Shown here: positions 8,303 to 16,498 of the stretch, in pieces
Layout: each line of letters opens with the position of its first letter
Position numbering within the stretch: position 1 is the stretch's first letter
Source of the DNA: Alkalihalobacillus alcalophilus ATCC 27647 = CGMCC 1.3604
Lineage (GTDB): Bacteria; Bacillota; Bacilli; Bacillales; Bacillaceae_D
Reading direction: 5' to 3'
Assembly: GCF_000292245.2 (NCBI RefSeq)
Contig: NZ_ALPT02000011.1
Location: 1 to 64,000 of the forward strand
DNA length: 64,000 nt
Translations under genes and position numbers: made by a program
The notes under the pieces: generated by a model
What the model was told of the DNA's origin: nothing
Databases searched by the model: none
The model's input: the letters and a program-made list of their open reading frames with translations, nothing else

Positions 8303-9164
8303 GGTGCAACACTGCCTCCCACTTATCCGCTAGCTGCTTGAGTGATTCAAAACGATTTTGACGGTCTTTCTCCACAGCCTTTTTCATCACTTCAAATAAA
8401 GATTTACTCGCTTCCCACTTAACAAATGAACGATCCAGTTCTCCACCTAATAAACAAAAAGCCATTGCACCAATATTATATACATTCGTTCTGCCGTCAA
8501 TTTCACTCCCTAATTGAAACTCCTCTGGAGACATAAACCTTGAAGAACCCCATAAGCGACCAAGATGATTAATAAAAGGCTTTTGCTGGTAATAATCGAT
8601 GTCACAAATTTTCAGCTGCTCTTGCTGAAAATCATACATAAGGCTGCCATCATAAAAATCAATCGCAACATAACCCTTTTCCTCAACATGAACATGAAAT
8701 TGGATGATTTCACTCATCACCTTAATTCTTTCTGAAACCGGAAGTTGTTTAAACCGATAAAAAGGAGAGTCTGGATGAGTGTACTTTTCTGTTTTGGCAA
8801 ACTCACCTTGAGGATACAAACCCTCCCCTTCAAACCATTCAAATATAAGAGCATACCCTTGACCAATTTCACCAGAATCAATTAATCGAACTAATGAGGA
8901 ATGTTTTAATGTTTCATAAATCGGAACAGATTCTTTTAACTTTCGAATCGCTTCCTCGATATCATCAGAAAACTTCAGTGTGTTTGCTCCAGCATATTTG
9001 ATAAAAAATTTCTTTCCAGCTTTTTTTACACCAAAACAAATATTGCCCGAATCTTGTTGATCAAATACTTTAAATACTTCTCCATAATTTGTAATCCAGC
9101 TAAAATCATGATCTTCCTTTAAGTGAAATTCGACTCCATCCATCGTTAAAGAGACTTGATTCAT
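8295..9164 (-). CDS. Eukaryotic-type protein-kinase-fold protein
   Basis: The protein (289 residues) has kinase-fold landmarks: a Lys in KKFFIKYAG (ATP site), a divergent catalytic loop VAIDFYDGSLMYD in place of HRDLKPEN (Asp and Asn/Ser-like positions retained), a metal-binding ICDIDYY in place of DFG, and an activation-loop end SRFMSPEEF matching APE. A later segment, DGRTNVYNIGAMAFCLLGG, is the typical helix F region. It may phosphorylate a protein or a small molecule. No membrane or PASTA domain is present. First gene of the cluster running to 7044. Confidence 0.8.
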   Translation of the reverse strand: MNQVSLTMDGVEFHLKEDHDFSWITNYGEVFKVFDQQDSGNICFGVKKAGKKFFIKYAGANTLKFSDDIEEAIRKLKESVPIYETLKHSSLVRLIDSGEIGQGYALIFEWFEGEGLYPQGEFAKTEKYTHPDSPFYRFKQLPVSERIKVMSEIIQFHVHVEEKGYVAIDFYDGSLMYDFQQEQLKICDIDYYQQKPFINHLGRLWGSSRFMSPEEFQLGSEIDGRTNVYNIGAMAFCLLGGELDRSFVKWEASKSLFEVMKKAVEKDRQNRFESLKQLADKWEAVLHHD

Positions 9165-9206
9165 GCTCTGCTCCCTCCATCTGGAACTTAAATTATTATG
9201 TACAGC

Positions 9207-9494
9207 TTACCATTCGTATCTGGCTGGATCTTTCTTATAATCTCTCAATTCTTTTTTATACTGAAACATCCTAAAAATAAAGGCTGTCCAAATACTCCCA
9301 ATGACAATCATAAGTGGGGCGATAACAGCAGAAAATAAACCTATTCTATTATAATGGCCATCTTTTATATCCAACCATAACCCACCATACACTGCAATTC
9401 CAATTAAGGTCATAAGAATTGGCAGAGTAACCCCTGGTTTATACGTTCTTTGAAGGAGACTAAGAGCTTCTTCCCTATTCAGTTTTTTATTCAT
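9207..9494 (-). CDS. Small two-helix membrane protein
   Basis: The protein (95 residues) has a charged N-terminus (NREEALSLLQ), two membrane helices (about residues 22-40 and 50-72), and a charged tail YKKELRDYKKDPARYEW. I do not recognise the family. Forty-two bases downstream of the kinase-like gene's start, so it is not obviously in its operon. Confidence 0.6.
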   Translation of the reverse strand: MNKKLNREEALSLLQRTYKPGVTLPILMTLIGIAVYGGLWLDIKDGHYNRIGLFSAVIAPLMIVIGSIWTAFIFRMFQYKKELRDYKKDPARYEW

Positions 9495-9525
9495 TTTCAG
9501 TCCCCATAAACATAGCCTAAAATAG

Positions 9526-10512
9526 TTAACTAGACATAGGCTTCTTCATGTTTTCCTTTCCTAAATATTCATCTAAAATATTTACCTCATAAGTTTTAAG
9601 AAATGAGGCTAACCGCTCTTTATGGCCTCTACCTTCTTTTGTCTGCTCAATTGATTGTCCATTTTTTAAAGGCAATCTTCCGTAGATTTTCCCTGGCTGA
9701 ATCAAAATACCTTCATCTGTAACATTTTCAGAAATATTGATTTTGTTCGGTTCAAATAATAATGTATCGATAATTTTTTTTACCTTTGGAATGGGCGATT
9801 CGAGAAGCTTTGTAGTCACCTCAGAATCAATATAAAAAGGAAAATCGACTTCTGGTTCAGGCCAATGGAGCTTGACCGCTTCTGCTAACAAACGATCAAC
9901 AGCTAACTGTAAAGGCGATAACATCATTTGATGATCATTGTAAATGAGTTCAAGTAAACAACTAACCGTTGCTTCATCAGCACTTATCCCTTCATTTGAA
10001 CAGCTTATTTCTTCTAAAAGGGAGTAGACAGATTGATGAATAGTACCGTTCATATAATTATCACGGAAAAAGCTATCTAAATGGTCAAGCCCAAGTACTT
10101 CCACACTTCCCGTTAATGGAGATTGCGAATTAAGCAATTGAATAATATCGTCTGGTTGAAGGTTTACTTTATTTAAGATCTGAGCAATTTCGTTACTTTG
10201 TATGTACTGATTTGCTAGTTGATGGTGATTAAGCTTAAGAGTTCGCTCAACGGCATGTGAAAAAGGTAAATGCCCGATGTCATGAAGAATCGCCGCTGCT
10301 CGAAGTGGTAAATCGTTAGGAAAGAAATGAACAACAAGTTTCCAAACCCCGACTGTATGCTCAAAACGTGAATGAATTACGGGAGAAACAAAGGCTCCCC
10401 CACCATAGTGAGCTAAATGCTTTAAGCGCCTGACATACCTTGAGGAAAAAAGATCATTTTCCCAGTCTAGTGGTTGTATATGAGGATAGAGCGGTTCATT
10501 AATCGTTATCAT
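9526..10512 (-). CDS. HD-domain phosphohydrolase
   Basis: The protein (328 residues) carries the HD metal-binding signature: His in SRFEHTVGVW, the HD pair in AAAILHDIGHLPFSHAVE (near residues 75-92), and a distal Asp in LGLDHLDSFFRD. The layout resembles SAMHD1/dGTPase-like HD proteins, which cleave nucleotides, but the substrate is not certain. GAAGGAG precedes the ATG. Monocistronic. Confidence 0.85.
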   Translation of the reverse strand: MITINEPLYPHIQPLDWENDLFSSRYVRRLKHLAHYGGGAFVSPVIHSRFEHTVGVWKLVVHFFPNDLPLRAAAILHDIGHLPFSHAVERTLKLNHHQLANQYIQSNEIAQILNKVNLQPDDIIQLLNSQSPLTGSVEVLGLDHLDSFFRDNYMNGTIHQSVYSLLEEISCSNEGISADEATVSCLLELIYNDHQMMLSPLQLAVDRLLAEAVKLHWPEPEVDFPFYIDSEVTTKLLESPIPKVKKIIDTLLFEPNKINISENVTDEGILIQPGKIYGRLPLKNGQSIEQTKEGRGHKERLASFLKTYEVNILDEYLGKENMKKPMSS

Positions 10513-10726
10513 ATCGTCTCCTTCATTATCCGAATTGGAAGAATATTCATTATAACAATGGATCTAATTTTGTGTAAATAGCCAGAGTTATTTCCCCCTT
10601 ATAATACTACTCCTTTTAGATTTATATATTTCTGACTTTTTGTTAATAATCATTGACTTAATGTTAAGTATTATTTACAATTTGTATATATTAATTAACA
10701 TCATTTTCATTTATTAGGAGGATCTG

Positions 10727-10945
10727 ATGCTTCGAAATCGTGTAAAGGAATTAAGGGCTCGACATGGATTTTCGCAAACGGAATTGGCCAATCGTGTTGG
10801 AGTGACAAGGCAAACGATTGGTTTTATTGAAAAAGGCGATTTCTCCCCTTCTATTGCCTTATCTTTACGGTTAGCAAAACATTTAGAAATAAAAGTTGAT
10901 CAATTATTTTGGTTAGAAGGAGAGGATACAGATGAAATTAAGTGA
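10727..10945 (+). CDS. XRE family transcriptional regulator
   Basis: The protein (72 residues) is a single Cro/C1 helix-turn-helix (LRARHGFSQTELANRVGVTR), 'ETIGFIEKG'-like recognition helix, and a short LFWLEGEDTDE tail. AGGAGG precedes the ATG. It overlaps the next gene by 14 bases, so the two are co-translated; short XRE proteins with a membrane partner are a recurrent Bacillus arrangement in which the regulator usually represses its own operon. Confidence 0.88.
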   Translation: MLRNRVKELRARHGFSQTELANRVGVTRQTIGFIEKGDFSPSIALSLRLAKHLEIKVDQLFWLEGEDTDEIK

Positions 10946-11696
10946 TTTTCGCGTCCAAATTCCTTTATGGAATGCTGTTTTAATGATTTTTCTTATGATT
11001 TTTATGTATGGGGTCGTTTATTATACCGATATCTTTTTCTATAGGATGGATGAGTTTGTTCAAATCATTGATGGAGAAGTCGTAACAAATTGGAACATAC
11101 CTGCTTTATATGCCATCATCATTGGCTTTGTTCTTATCACCTTATTTTTAATCATTTATGCAACCAGAATAATAAAACATAATAATGAGAATCCAAGTCA
11201 AAAAATCGATGCTCTTAGCTTAATCAAACAGGCAGAATTTCTTGAAGATGATGAAATGCTTCAAAAAGTAACCGAAAGAGCGACCAAAAAAGTCTATATC
11301 TTATATACCCAAGCAGTACCACTACTTATTATGCTGATGATGTTTCCACTCAATCGTTACTTCTTTATTACATTCGGTTTCCTAATTATCATCGCTCATA
11401 ATTTAATTTTTTATCGTGATGTTTATAAATACATTAAAGGAACATACAAGTTTTCTCATCAAAATAAAAAAGCACCTCAAAAGAGAGTCACTAAAAAACC
11501 GGTCATCATTACAACTGTTGCTGTGCTCTTGATCATAAGCTCGCTAGTCACATTTAGACTATTCCAAATCCATCAGAATCAAGAAGAAAATCTAGCGAAG
11601 TTTGAAGCGTGTTTGAATGAGGGAGCTACAGCTATTTATCAAACGGAAAGCTTATTTTCTTTAAGCACGGTGACATGTGAGAAAGAAGACTACTGA
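10932..11696 (+). CDS. Five-helix membrane protein paired with XRE regulator
   Basis: The protein (254 residues) has two N-terminal membrane helices (about 14-34 and 57-80), a cytoplasmic stretch, two central helices (about 120-160) and one near residues 193-211. A short extracytoplasmic tail has two cysteines (EACLNEG and TVTCEKEDY) that could form a disulfide. Not recognised as a named family. GGAGAGG precedes the ATG inside the XRE gene. It may be a sensor or envelope protein controlled by its partner. Confidence 0.7.
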   Translation: MKLSDFRVQIPLWNAVLMIFLMIFMYGVVYYTDIFFYRMDEFVQIIDGEVVTNWNIPALYAIIIGFVLITLFLIIYATRIIKHNNENPSQKIDALSLIKQAEFLEDDEMLQKVTERATKKVYILYTQAVPLLIMLMMFPLNRYFFITFGFLIIIAHNLIFYRDVYKYIKGTYKFSHQNKKAPQKRVTKKPVIITTVAVLLIISSLVTFRLFQIHQNQEENLAKFEACLNEGATAIYQTESLFSLSTVTCEKEDY

Positions 11697-11798
11697 AAAA
11701 GTCTCCTCCCTAGCTTGCCTTCTATATTTAGGTGCCAAAACAATATAATACTTACAATCCCACTTTGTATGTGCTAAACTATTAGTGTCTTTTGACAT

Positions 11799-11868
11799 AA
11801 AACTCCTCCAAGTGCTTGATATTCTGGTTGGCGAACCAAAATATATTTTAGCACCTTGTAGGAGTTTT
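11799..11868. repeat. Nested inverted repeat, MITE-like or terminator-like
   Basis: Left arm 11799-11816 (AAAACTCCTCCAAGTGCT) and right arm 11850-11868 match as inverted copies except for one mismatch and a one-base gap. Inside is a second small hairpin GGTT...AACC at 11827-11838. It lies in a 350-bp spacer with no gene. The right arm ends in TTTTTT, so it could stop transcription from the upstream + strand operon, but the nested form looks like a relic of a mobile element. Confidence 0.6.
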
Positions 11869-11993
11869 TTAATACCTCGCTATAAGCTTTTCGAACCCTA
11901 ATTCAAGTCTAGATTTTCACTTTCAAAAAAAGAAGGCGAAGATACCAAGCATTAAATAATGACCCCCTCTATCATAATAGGCGAGTCATACAG

Positions 11994-12019
11994 AGGCTCC
12001 CGTGGGCTCTAGTGGCAGG
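11994..12019. repeat. Partial relic of the MITE at 45605-45924
   Basis: The 26-bp stretch here matches the reverse complement of a segment near 45763-45788 at all but a few positions (shared core CTCCCGTGGG and CTAGTGGCAGG). It is followed by a small GTGGC...GCCAC hairpin. This suggests the element family has at least two copies in the window. Confidence 0.55.
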
Positions 12020-12045
12020 ATCGCCACGATGAATTGGATTTATCT

Positions 12046-12216
12046 TTAATAATCAGGTAAAAGTAAACCCATAATCACATAAGCAACAAGCGAAATAGGA
12101 AGAATTATAAATAAAATTCTGACGAGGAAAGATGATACATTATAATATTCTGCAATTCCACCACACACGCCAAGTATAACTCGGTCATCATATGATTTTC
12201 TTAATCTCATAACCAT
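12046..12216 (-). CDS. PspC domain protein
   Basis: The protein (56 residues) consists of one PspC domain: RLRKSYDDRVILGVCGGIAE followed by YYNVSSFLVRILFII and a C-terminal membrane helix ending GLLLPDY. PspC proteins are inner-membrane stress components. The start (ATG of MVMRLRK) follows AAGGAAGGGG; the ATG two codons later is equally possible. A frame 30 codons longer lacks a ribosome site. Monocistronic. Confidence 0.85.
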   Translation of the reverse strand: MVMRLRKSYDDRVILGVCGGIAEYYNVSSFLVRILFIILPISLVAYVIMGLLLPDY

Positions 12217-12355
12217 TTCCCCTTCCTTTTTAAAACTTCTAATTAGATTTACGTAATGATTATTAGAAAGGTTGCAATTATTAAATTCATACAGAAAACA
12301 CCCCATAGGTTACCACTACGTTACAGAGTGCTCGTTAATACCACCTTACAAACGG

Positions 12356-13111
12356 CTACTTTTTGGATGCTTTTATAATAAATGTTGCGGGGATGAGCTG
12401 TGCTTTTTCCGTCGAGTACCACTTATTAGGCTGAGTCGGCGTATGGTCATTAGGTAAGGCTACATCATCAATCACCTTCTCAATTGTAAACCCTGTTTCG
12501 ATCAACGTATTAATATATGTACTAAGTTTACGGTGATAAATGACGACCTCTTGATGCCAAGCCTCATTTAATTCTGGTCCTTCGATATTATATGACTTGT
12601 TCAAGATATAGCCTACTTCTTCATTATAAAATATTCGATCGTGCATTGGGTGTTCCCAGCTAAAGACAAAAGTACCGCCGCGTTTCAAATAACGATATAT
12701 ATTTTCTAATGTTTGTTTTAGATTGACCGTCCAACCTAATGCATAGATCGAATAAATAATATCAAAATAATTATCAGGAATGCCCGGATTCTGTTCCATT
12801 GGACTTTCAAACAGTTGCACATCAACTTTCTGATGTTGTAGAAGAATCTTTGCCGTCTCAATTTGTTTCTTTGTAAAATCTATTCCCCATAATTCCTTTG
12901 CCCCAGAATCACCCATATATTGTAGGGAATGTCCACTCCCACAACCAATATCCAGCACCTTTTGTTCATAAATGTTTCCTAATAATTGAAGCTCATTTTC
13001 CGTTGGTGCTAATGGGCCATACTCTGGCAATGCCGTTCTTCCAAAAAATCGCTCAGCGGCTTTCTCCCAACTATTTTTGTTCAGTTCAAGAATACCTCGT
13101 GTATCTTTCAA
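12356..13111 (-). CDS. Class I SAM-dependent methyltransferase
   Basis: The protein (251 residues) has a Rossmann-fold SAM site VLDIGCGSGHSLQYM (motif I, near residues 53-67), an acidic motif II WGIDFTKKQIETA, and FDIIYSIYALGW (motif IV). The start is a TTG four to five bases after GGGGGGAGG. The substrate is unknown; the family includes small-molecule methyltransferases of the UbiE/Methyltransf_11 type. Confidence 0.85.
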   Translation of the reverse strand: MKDTRGILELNKNSWEKAAERFFGRTALPEYGPLAPTENELQLLGNIYEQKVLDIGCGSGHSLQYMGDSGAKELWGIDFTKKQIETAKILLQHQKVDVQLFESPMEQNPGIPDNYFDIIYSIYALGWTVNLKQTLENIYRYLKRGGTFVFSWEHPMHDRIFYNEEVGYILNKSYNIEGPELNEAWHQEVVIYHRKLSTYINTLIETGFTIEKVIDDVALPNDHTPTQPNKWYSTEKAQLIPATFIIKASKK

Positions 13112-13418
13112 TCATCCTCCCCCCTTTCTTGAGATCGTATTCGATAAGGCATGCGTTTTTTCCTTTGCTTAAATGCCAATATAAACCGTAAAAACGCCAG
13201 CACAACATTTCCTTCGTTTTGTTCCAACCACACTCTTTCAAACCTAATAGTCATATGTCCTTTCTTATTAAAAAGTCTTAAGTACCTTTTCCTACTTTGT
13301 GAAAACAGAGCCTATGTCCAAGCACGTTTTCCCTCTTTTTTAATATGCTTTAACGTGCTAGTTAATTTATGAAGCTATATTACAAATGGCTTCCACCTAT
13401 TTTAAGGGAGGAATTTAC

Positions 13419-14159
13419 TTGAGGAATATATGGTTTAAAACAGTAATTACTATTTCAACCTTGCTTTTCTTTACAACTGGATGTAATTCCATTACAAAAG
13501 AAAATTTATTGGATGAAATGAATGAAACTGCCGAAACGATTGAAACCTATATTGTAGAAAATAAGATTTCCGTACAAGTGACAGAGACAAATGGACATGT
13601 TCAAGATTATGGGGGACTGACGGTCCAAGGACAAATTGACCTTAAGGAAAGCAAAGGCTTTATTGAGATGCAGGAGGATTATATTACAGAGCAATATGAA
13701 ACTTTTGCTTACTTTAATGGTGATGAGCATTTTGTGAACTGGCTCGGAAACGGTTGGTATGATGAGAATTGGACGACCGAGCAGATGCATTTCTATTTTC
13801 TTACAGATTATAATCTTGTCATTGACGCAATTAATAGTGTCACGGTTCCAATAAATGCAGACTTTGAAGAGACTAGGGACTATTATTTACTTAACTACAC
13901 TGAATATAACGCCGAAGCCTTCGAAAAATTCGCCCAAATTTTAGGGTTTGACTTATACGAAGATGTAATTAAAGAAATGCATCTAACCATACAATTTCAG
14001 AAAAAGCCATTCGCTCTCCAAAAACTTGAATTCACTTTAATTGAAGAAGCAAACGGGGTCACAAGAGAAGCCGTTATGGAAATCGAATTCCAGCGAGTTA
14101 ATGAAGATTTTGAAATCGAAGTACCGTATGACATTATCGGTGAAGAAGATCAATTATAA
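13419..14159 (+). CDS. Lipoprotein of unknown function
   Basis: The protein (246 residues) begins with a lipoprotein signal: a hydrophobic stretch followed by LLFFTTGCNS, with the Cys near residue 22 as the lipidation site. The mature part is acidic and beta-rich, resembling the DUF6612-type Bacillus lipoproteins, but I am not sure of that. The start is TTG after AAGGGAGG (seven bases); the longer frame begins 11 codons earlier without such a site. Confidence 0.7.
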   Translation: MRNIWFKTVITISTLLFFTTGCNSITKENLLDEMNETAETIETYIVENKISVQVTETNGHVQDYGGLTVQGQIDLKESKGFIEMQEDYITEQYETFAYFNGDEHFVNWLGNGWYDENWTTEQMHFYFLTDYNLVIDAINSVTVPINADFEETRDYYLLNYTEYNAEAFEKFAQILGFDLYEDVIKEMHLTIQFQKKPFALQKLEFTLIEEANGVTREAVMEIEFQRVNEDFEIEVPYDIIGEEDQL

Positions 14160-14244
14160 TACTAAAACAGGCTACTAATTAAACCTTTTAGTAGCTTGTT
14201 CTCTTATCTGTCTATAACCTCAATGAATTTTCACCTTAAGCACC

Positions 14245-14487
14245 TTAATATCTCGGGGCATAAATACGATCCGTATCCAGGTCAATCACAAAATCTACTT
14301 CAAGATCTTCATCAGCTACTAACTTCTCAAAGCTATGAATACGGCAAAAAAGGTTAGGCAGGTCCTCTAATTGACAACCAGTGCTTTTCACTTGAAAATA
14401 CTTTTGACGAAGCTGCTTCATTGTACACCTTTTTCCCTTTAATAAAACCCTCTCTTTAAAAAAACAGCCATCTACCTCTATAATCAA
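14245..14487 (-). CDS. Small hypothetical protein
   Basis: The protein (80 residues) is soluble, with two cysteine-containing segments (STGCQLEDLPNLFCRIH) and an acidic C-terminal half. The start is uncertain: a TTG eight bases after AAGGTG is used here; an ATG 24 codons upstream (14559) is the alternative. No family recognised. Confidence 0.45.
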   Translation of the reverse strand: MIIEVDGCFFKERVLLKGKRCTMKQLRQKYFQVKSTGCQLEDLPNLFCRIHSFEKLVADEDLEVDFVIDLDTDRIYAPRY

Positions 14488-14607
14488 TCTATCACACCTT
14501 CTCCCCTTTTCATTCACTTTGCTAGCACGGTTGTTAGTTATAAATATGCTCTTTATCATCTAGCTCAAAATTTCTTAACCTATGCATTACAAAGCTGATC
14601 TTTCTAT

Positions 14608-14883
14608 TTAAACAAATATGATTAACCATGCTAACCATAGTGGTAATATCATGACAATAACCGCCTTTAATATCGTCATCCCTTCATATCCTTTCAGCTT
14701 TAAAAGAAAGGCTGTCACGATTATATAAACGGGGTGAAAAAAGGTCATCGCTACTAACGAAATCACCACTGTGGACGGGAGTATATCAACGATTGAAGAA
14801 ATAAAAAACAGCACTAAACTAATTTCCAAAATAAACACAATCGCATAACTAAACCAGAACATTTTTGGTAATGGTTGATTCAT
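14608..14883 (-). CDS. Small three-helix membrane protein
   Basis: The protein (91 residues) is almost entirely hydrophobic, with about three membrane segments (10-33, 38-60, 70-90) and short loops. An AAAGGAGCAA ribosome site precedes the ATG. No recognised family. Confidence 0.6.
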   Translation of the reverse strand: MNQPLPKMFWFSYAIVFILEISLVLFFISSIVDILPSTVVISLVAMTFFHPVYIIVTAFLLKLKGYEGMTILKAVIVMILPLWLAWLIIFV

Positions 14884-15079
14884 CCTATTGCTCCTTTTCT
14901 TTGAACTAGCCTTCTTATTAGTTTGCTGTTTGCAACTAAGCTTTTGTAGGATCGTTTGGACGGCGTTCCTCTTCCTTTTTTACACACCAAGCCCGGCCAA
15001 AAATCCACAATGTCCCAATTTTGTTCAAACACATCCTTACTATTCGCTGTAAATCACGCTTTCTCCTTTTTTTCCCAAC

Positions 15080-15111
15080 AAAAAAAAGAAGCAGCTCACA
15101 AGAACTACTTC
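15080..15111 (-). terminator. Intrinsic terminator after gntP
   Basis: On the minus strand GAAGTAG pairs with CTGCTTC (one G-U pair) and is followed by eight T. It lies 14 bases beyond the gntP stop. Confidence 0.75.
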
Positions 15112-15124
15112 CGAATAATTCATT

Positions 15125-16474
15125 TTATACAAATAAACTTAAAAGTAATACAAATGCTAAACCACTAATGGAAATAACGGTTTCTAATACTGTCCATGTC
15201 GCGAATGTCTCTTTGATCGTTAAACCAAAAGATTCTTTAATAATCCAAAAACCCGTATCATTCACATGTGAAGCGATAATACTACCTGCTCCTGTTGCAA
15301 GTACCATTAAAGCAAGGTTGACATCTGAGCCTTGCATCATTGGAATAACGAGACCCGCAGTAGTTAAAGCAGCGACTGTCGCCGACCCTTGAGCAACTCT
15401 TAAAACAGCGGCAATGAGCCACGCTAAAATAAGAGGAGAAATCGTGCTTCCTTCAAAAATTACTGCGACATAATCACCGACTCCCCCATCAATTAATACT
15501 TGCTTCAAAGCACCACCGGCACCGATAATCAACAGCATCATTCCGATTGTTTTAATCGAATTCTCAGCCGATTTCATAACATCTTTCATCGGGATGTTTC
15601 TAGCAACTCCCATCGTATAAATCGCAAGTAAAACGGATAATAACATAACGGTTGTTGGAGCACCAATCATGGCAATTGCATCAAAAAACCAACTGGCATC
15701 AGCGAGCGATTCTTCTAATAATGATACGACAGTAGCCGCTGCCATTAAAATGACCGGGAATAAAGCGGTAAATGCACTAATGCCAAATCCAGGTGTATCT
15801 TCTAATTTAAACTGCTTCGCATCGCCAATTTCAGTCATACTTCCCCCACCCATTTTCTCAAAGGCAGATGGAATGTATTTTTTAGCCACTTTTGTAAAGA
15901 GCGGACCTGCAATAATTGTCGTAGGAATCGCTACAATAAAACCATATAGTAAGACCATCCCAACATTAGCCCCATACTCTTGCGAAATAACGGTTGGACC
16001 AGGATGTGGCGGTAAAAATCCATGTGTCACTGATAAGGCTGCTACCATTGGAAGCCCTAAATATAAAATCGGCATTTTAACTTGTTTCGCAATTTGATAA
16101 ATGATTGGAATTAATAAAACCAATCCAACTTCAAAGAATAGAGCAATACCAATAATAAAGGAGGCAACCACGACCGCCCATTGAATATTTTTTTCACCAA
16201 ATTTATGTATTAATGTCATCGCAATTCGCTGGGCCCCTCCAGCATCTGCAATTAATTTACCGAGGATAGCCCCTAAACCAAATACAAGGGCAATTCCTCC
16301 TAATGTTCCACCCATGCCTGATTCAATCGATTTAACAATATCAGCTAAAGGCATTCCAAGTGCTAAAGCAATAAAAAACGCGACAACGATTAATGAAATA
16401 AACGTATTAATCTTAAACTTCATGATTAAGATTAATAAAACCACAACACCTAAAGCAACAATTAATAAAGGCAT
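15125..16474 (-). CDS. gntP: Gluconate:H+ symporter GntP
   Basis: The permease (449 residues, matching B. subtilis GntP at about 448) imports gluconate with protons. It is hydrophobic throughout, with about 12-14 membrane segments, and carries GntP-family segments such as GGTLGGIALVFGLGAILGKL and HPGPTVISQEYGANVG. It is the second gene of a gntK-gntP operon, 24 bases after gntK. No gntR or gntZ is adjacent, unlike gntRKPZ in B. subtilis. Confidence 0.92.
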   Translation of the reverse strand: MPLLIVALGVVVLLILIMKFKINTFISLIVVAFFIALALGMPLADIVKSIESGMGGTLGGIALVFGLGAILGKLIADAGGAQRIAMTLIHKFGEKNIQWAVVVASFIIGIALFFEVGLVLLIPIIYQIAKQVKMPILYLGLPMVAALSVTHGFLPPHPGPTVISQEYGANVGMVLLYGFIVAIPTTIIAGPLFTKVAKKYIPSAFEKMGGGSMTEIGDAKQFKLEDTPGFGISAFTALFPVILMAAATVVSLLEESLADASWFFDAIAMIGAPTTVMLLSVLLAIYTMGVARNIPMKDVMKSAENSIKTIGMMLLIIGAGGALKQVLIDGGVGDYVAVIFEGSTISPLILAWLIAAVLRVAQGSATVAALTTAGLVIPMMQGSDVNLALMVLATGAGSIIASHVNDTGFWIIKESFGLTIKETFATWTVLETVISISGLAFVLLLSLFV

Positions 16475-16498
16475 TTTCTCACTTCCCCAAGTAAAAGA

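Noticed and set aside
15669..16097. Long + strand ORF opposite gntP
   Set aside because: Antisense shadow of a well-supported hydrophobic permease; no ribosome site.
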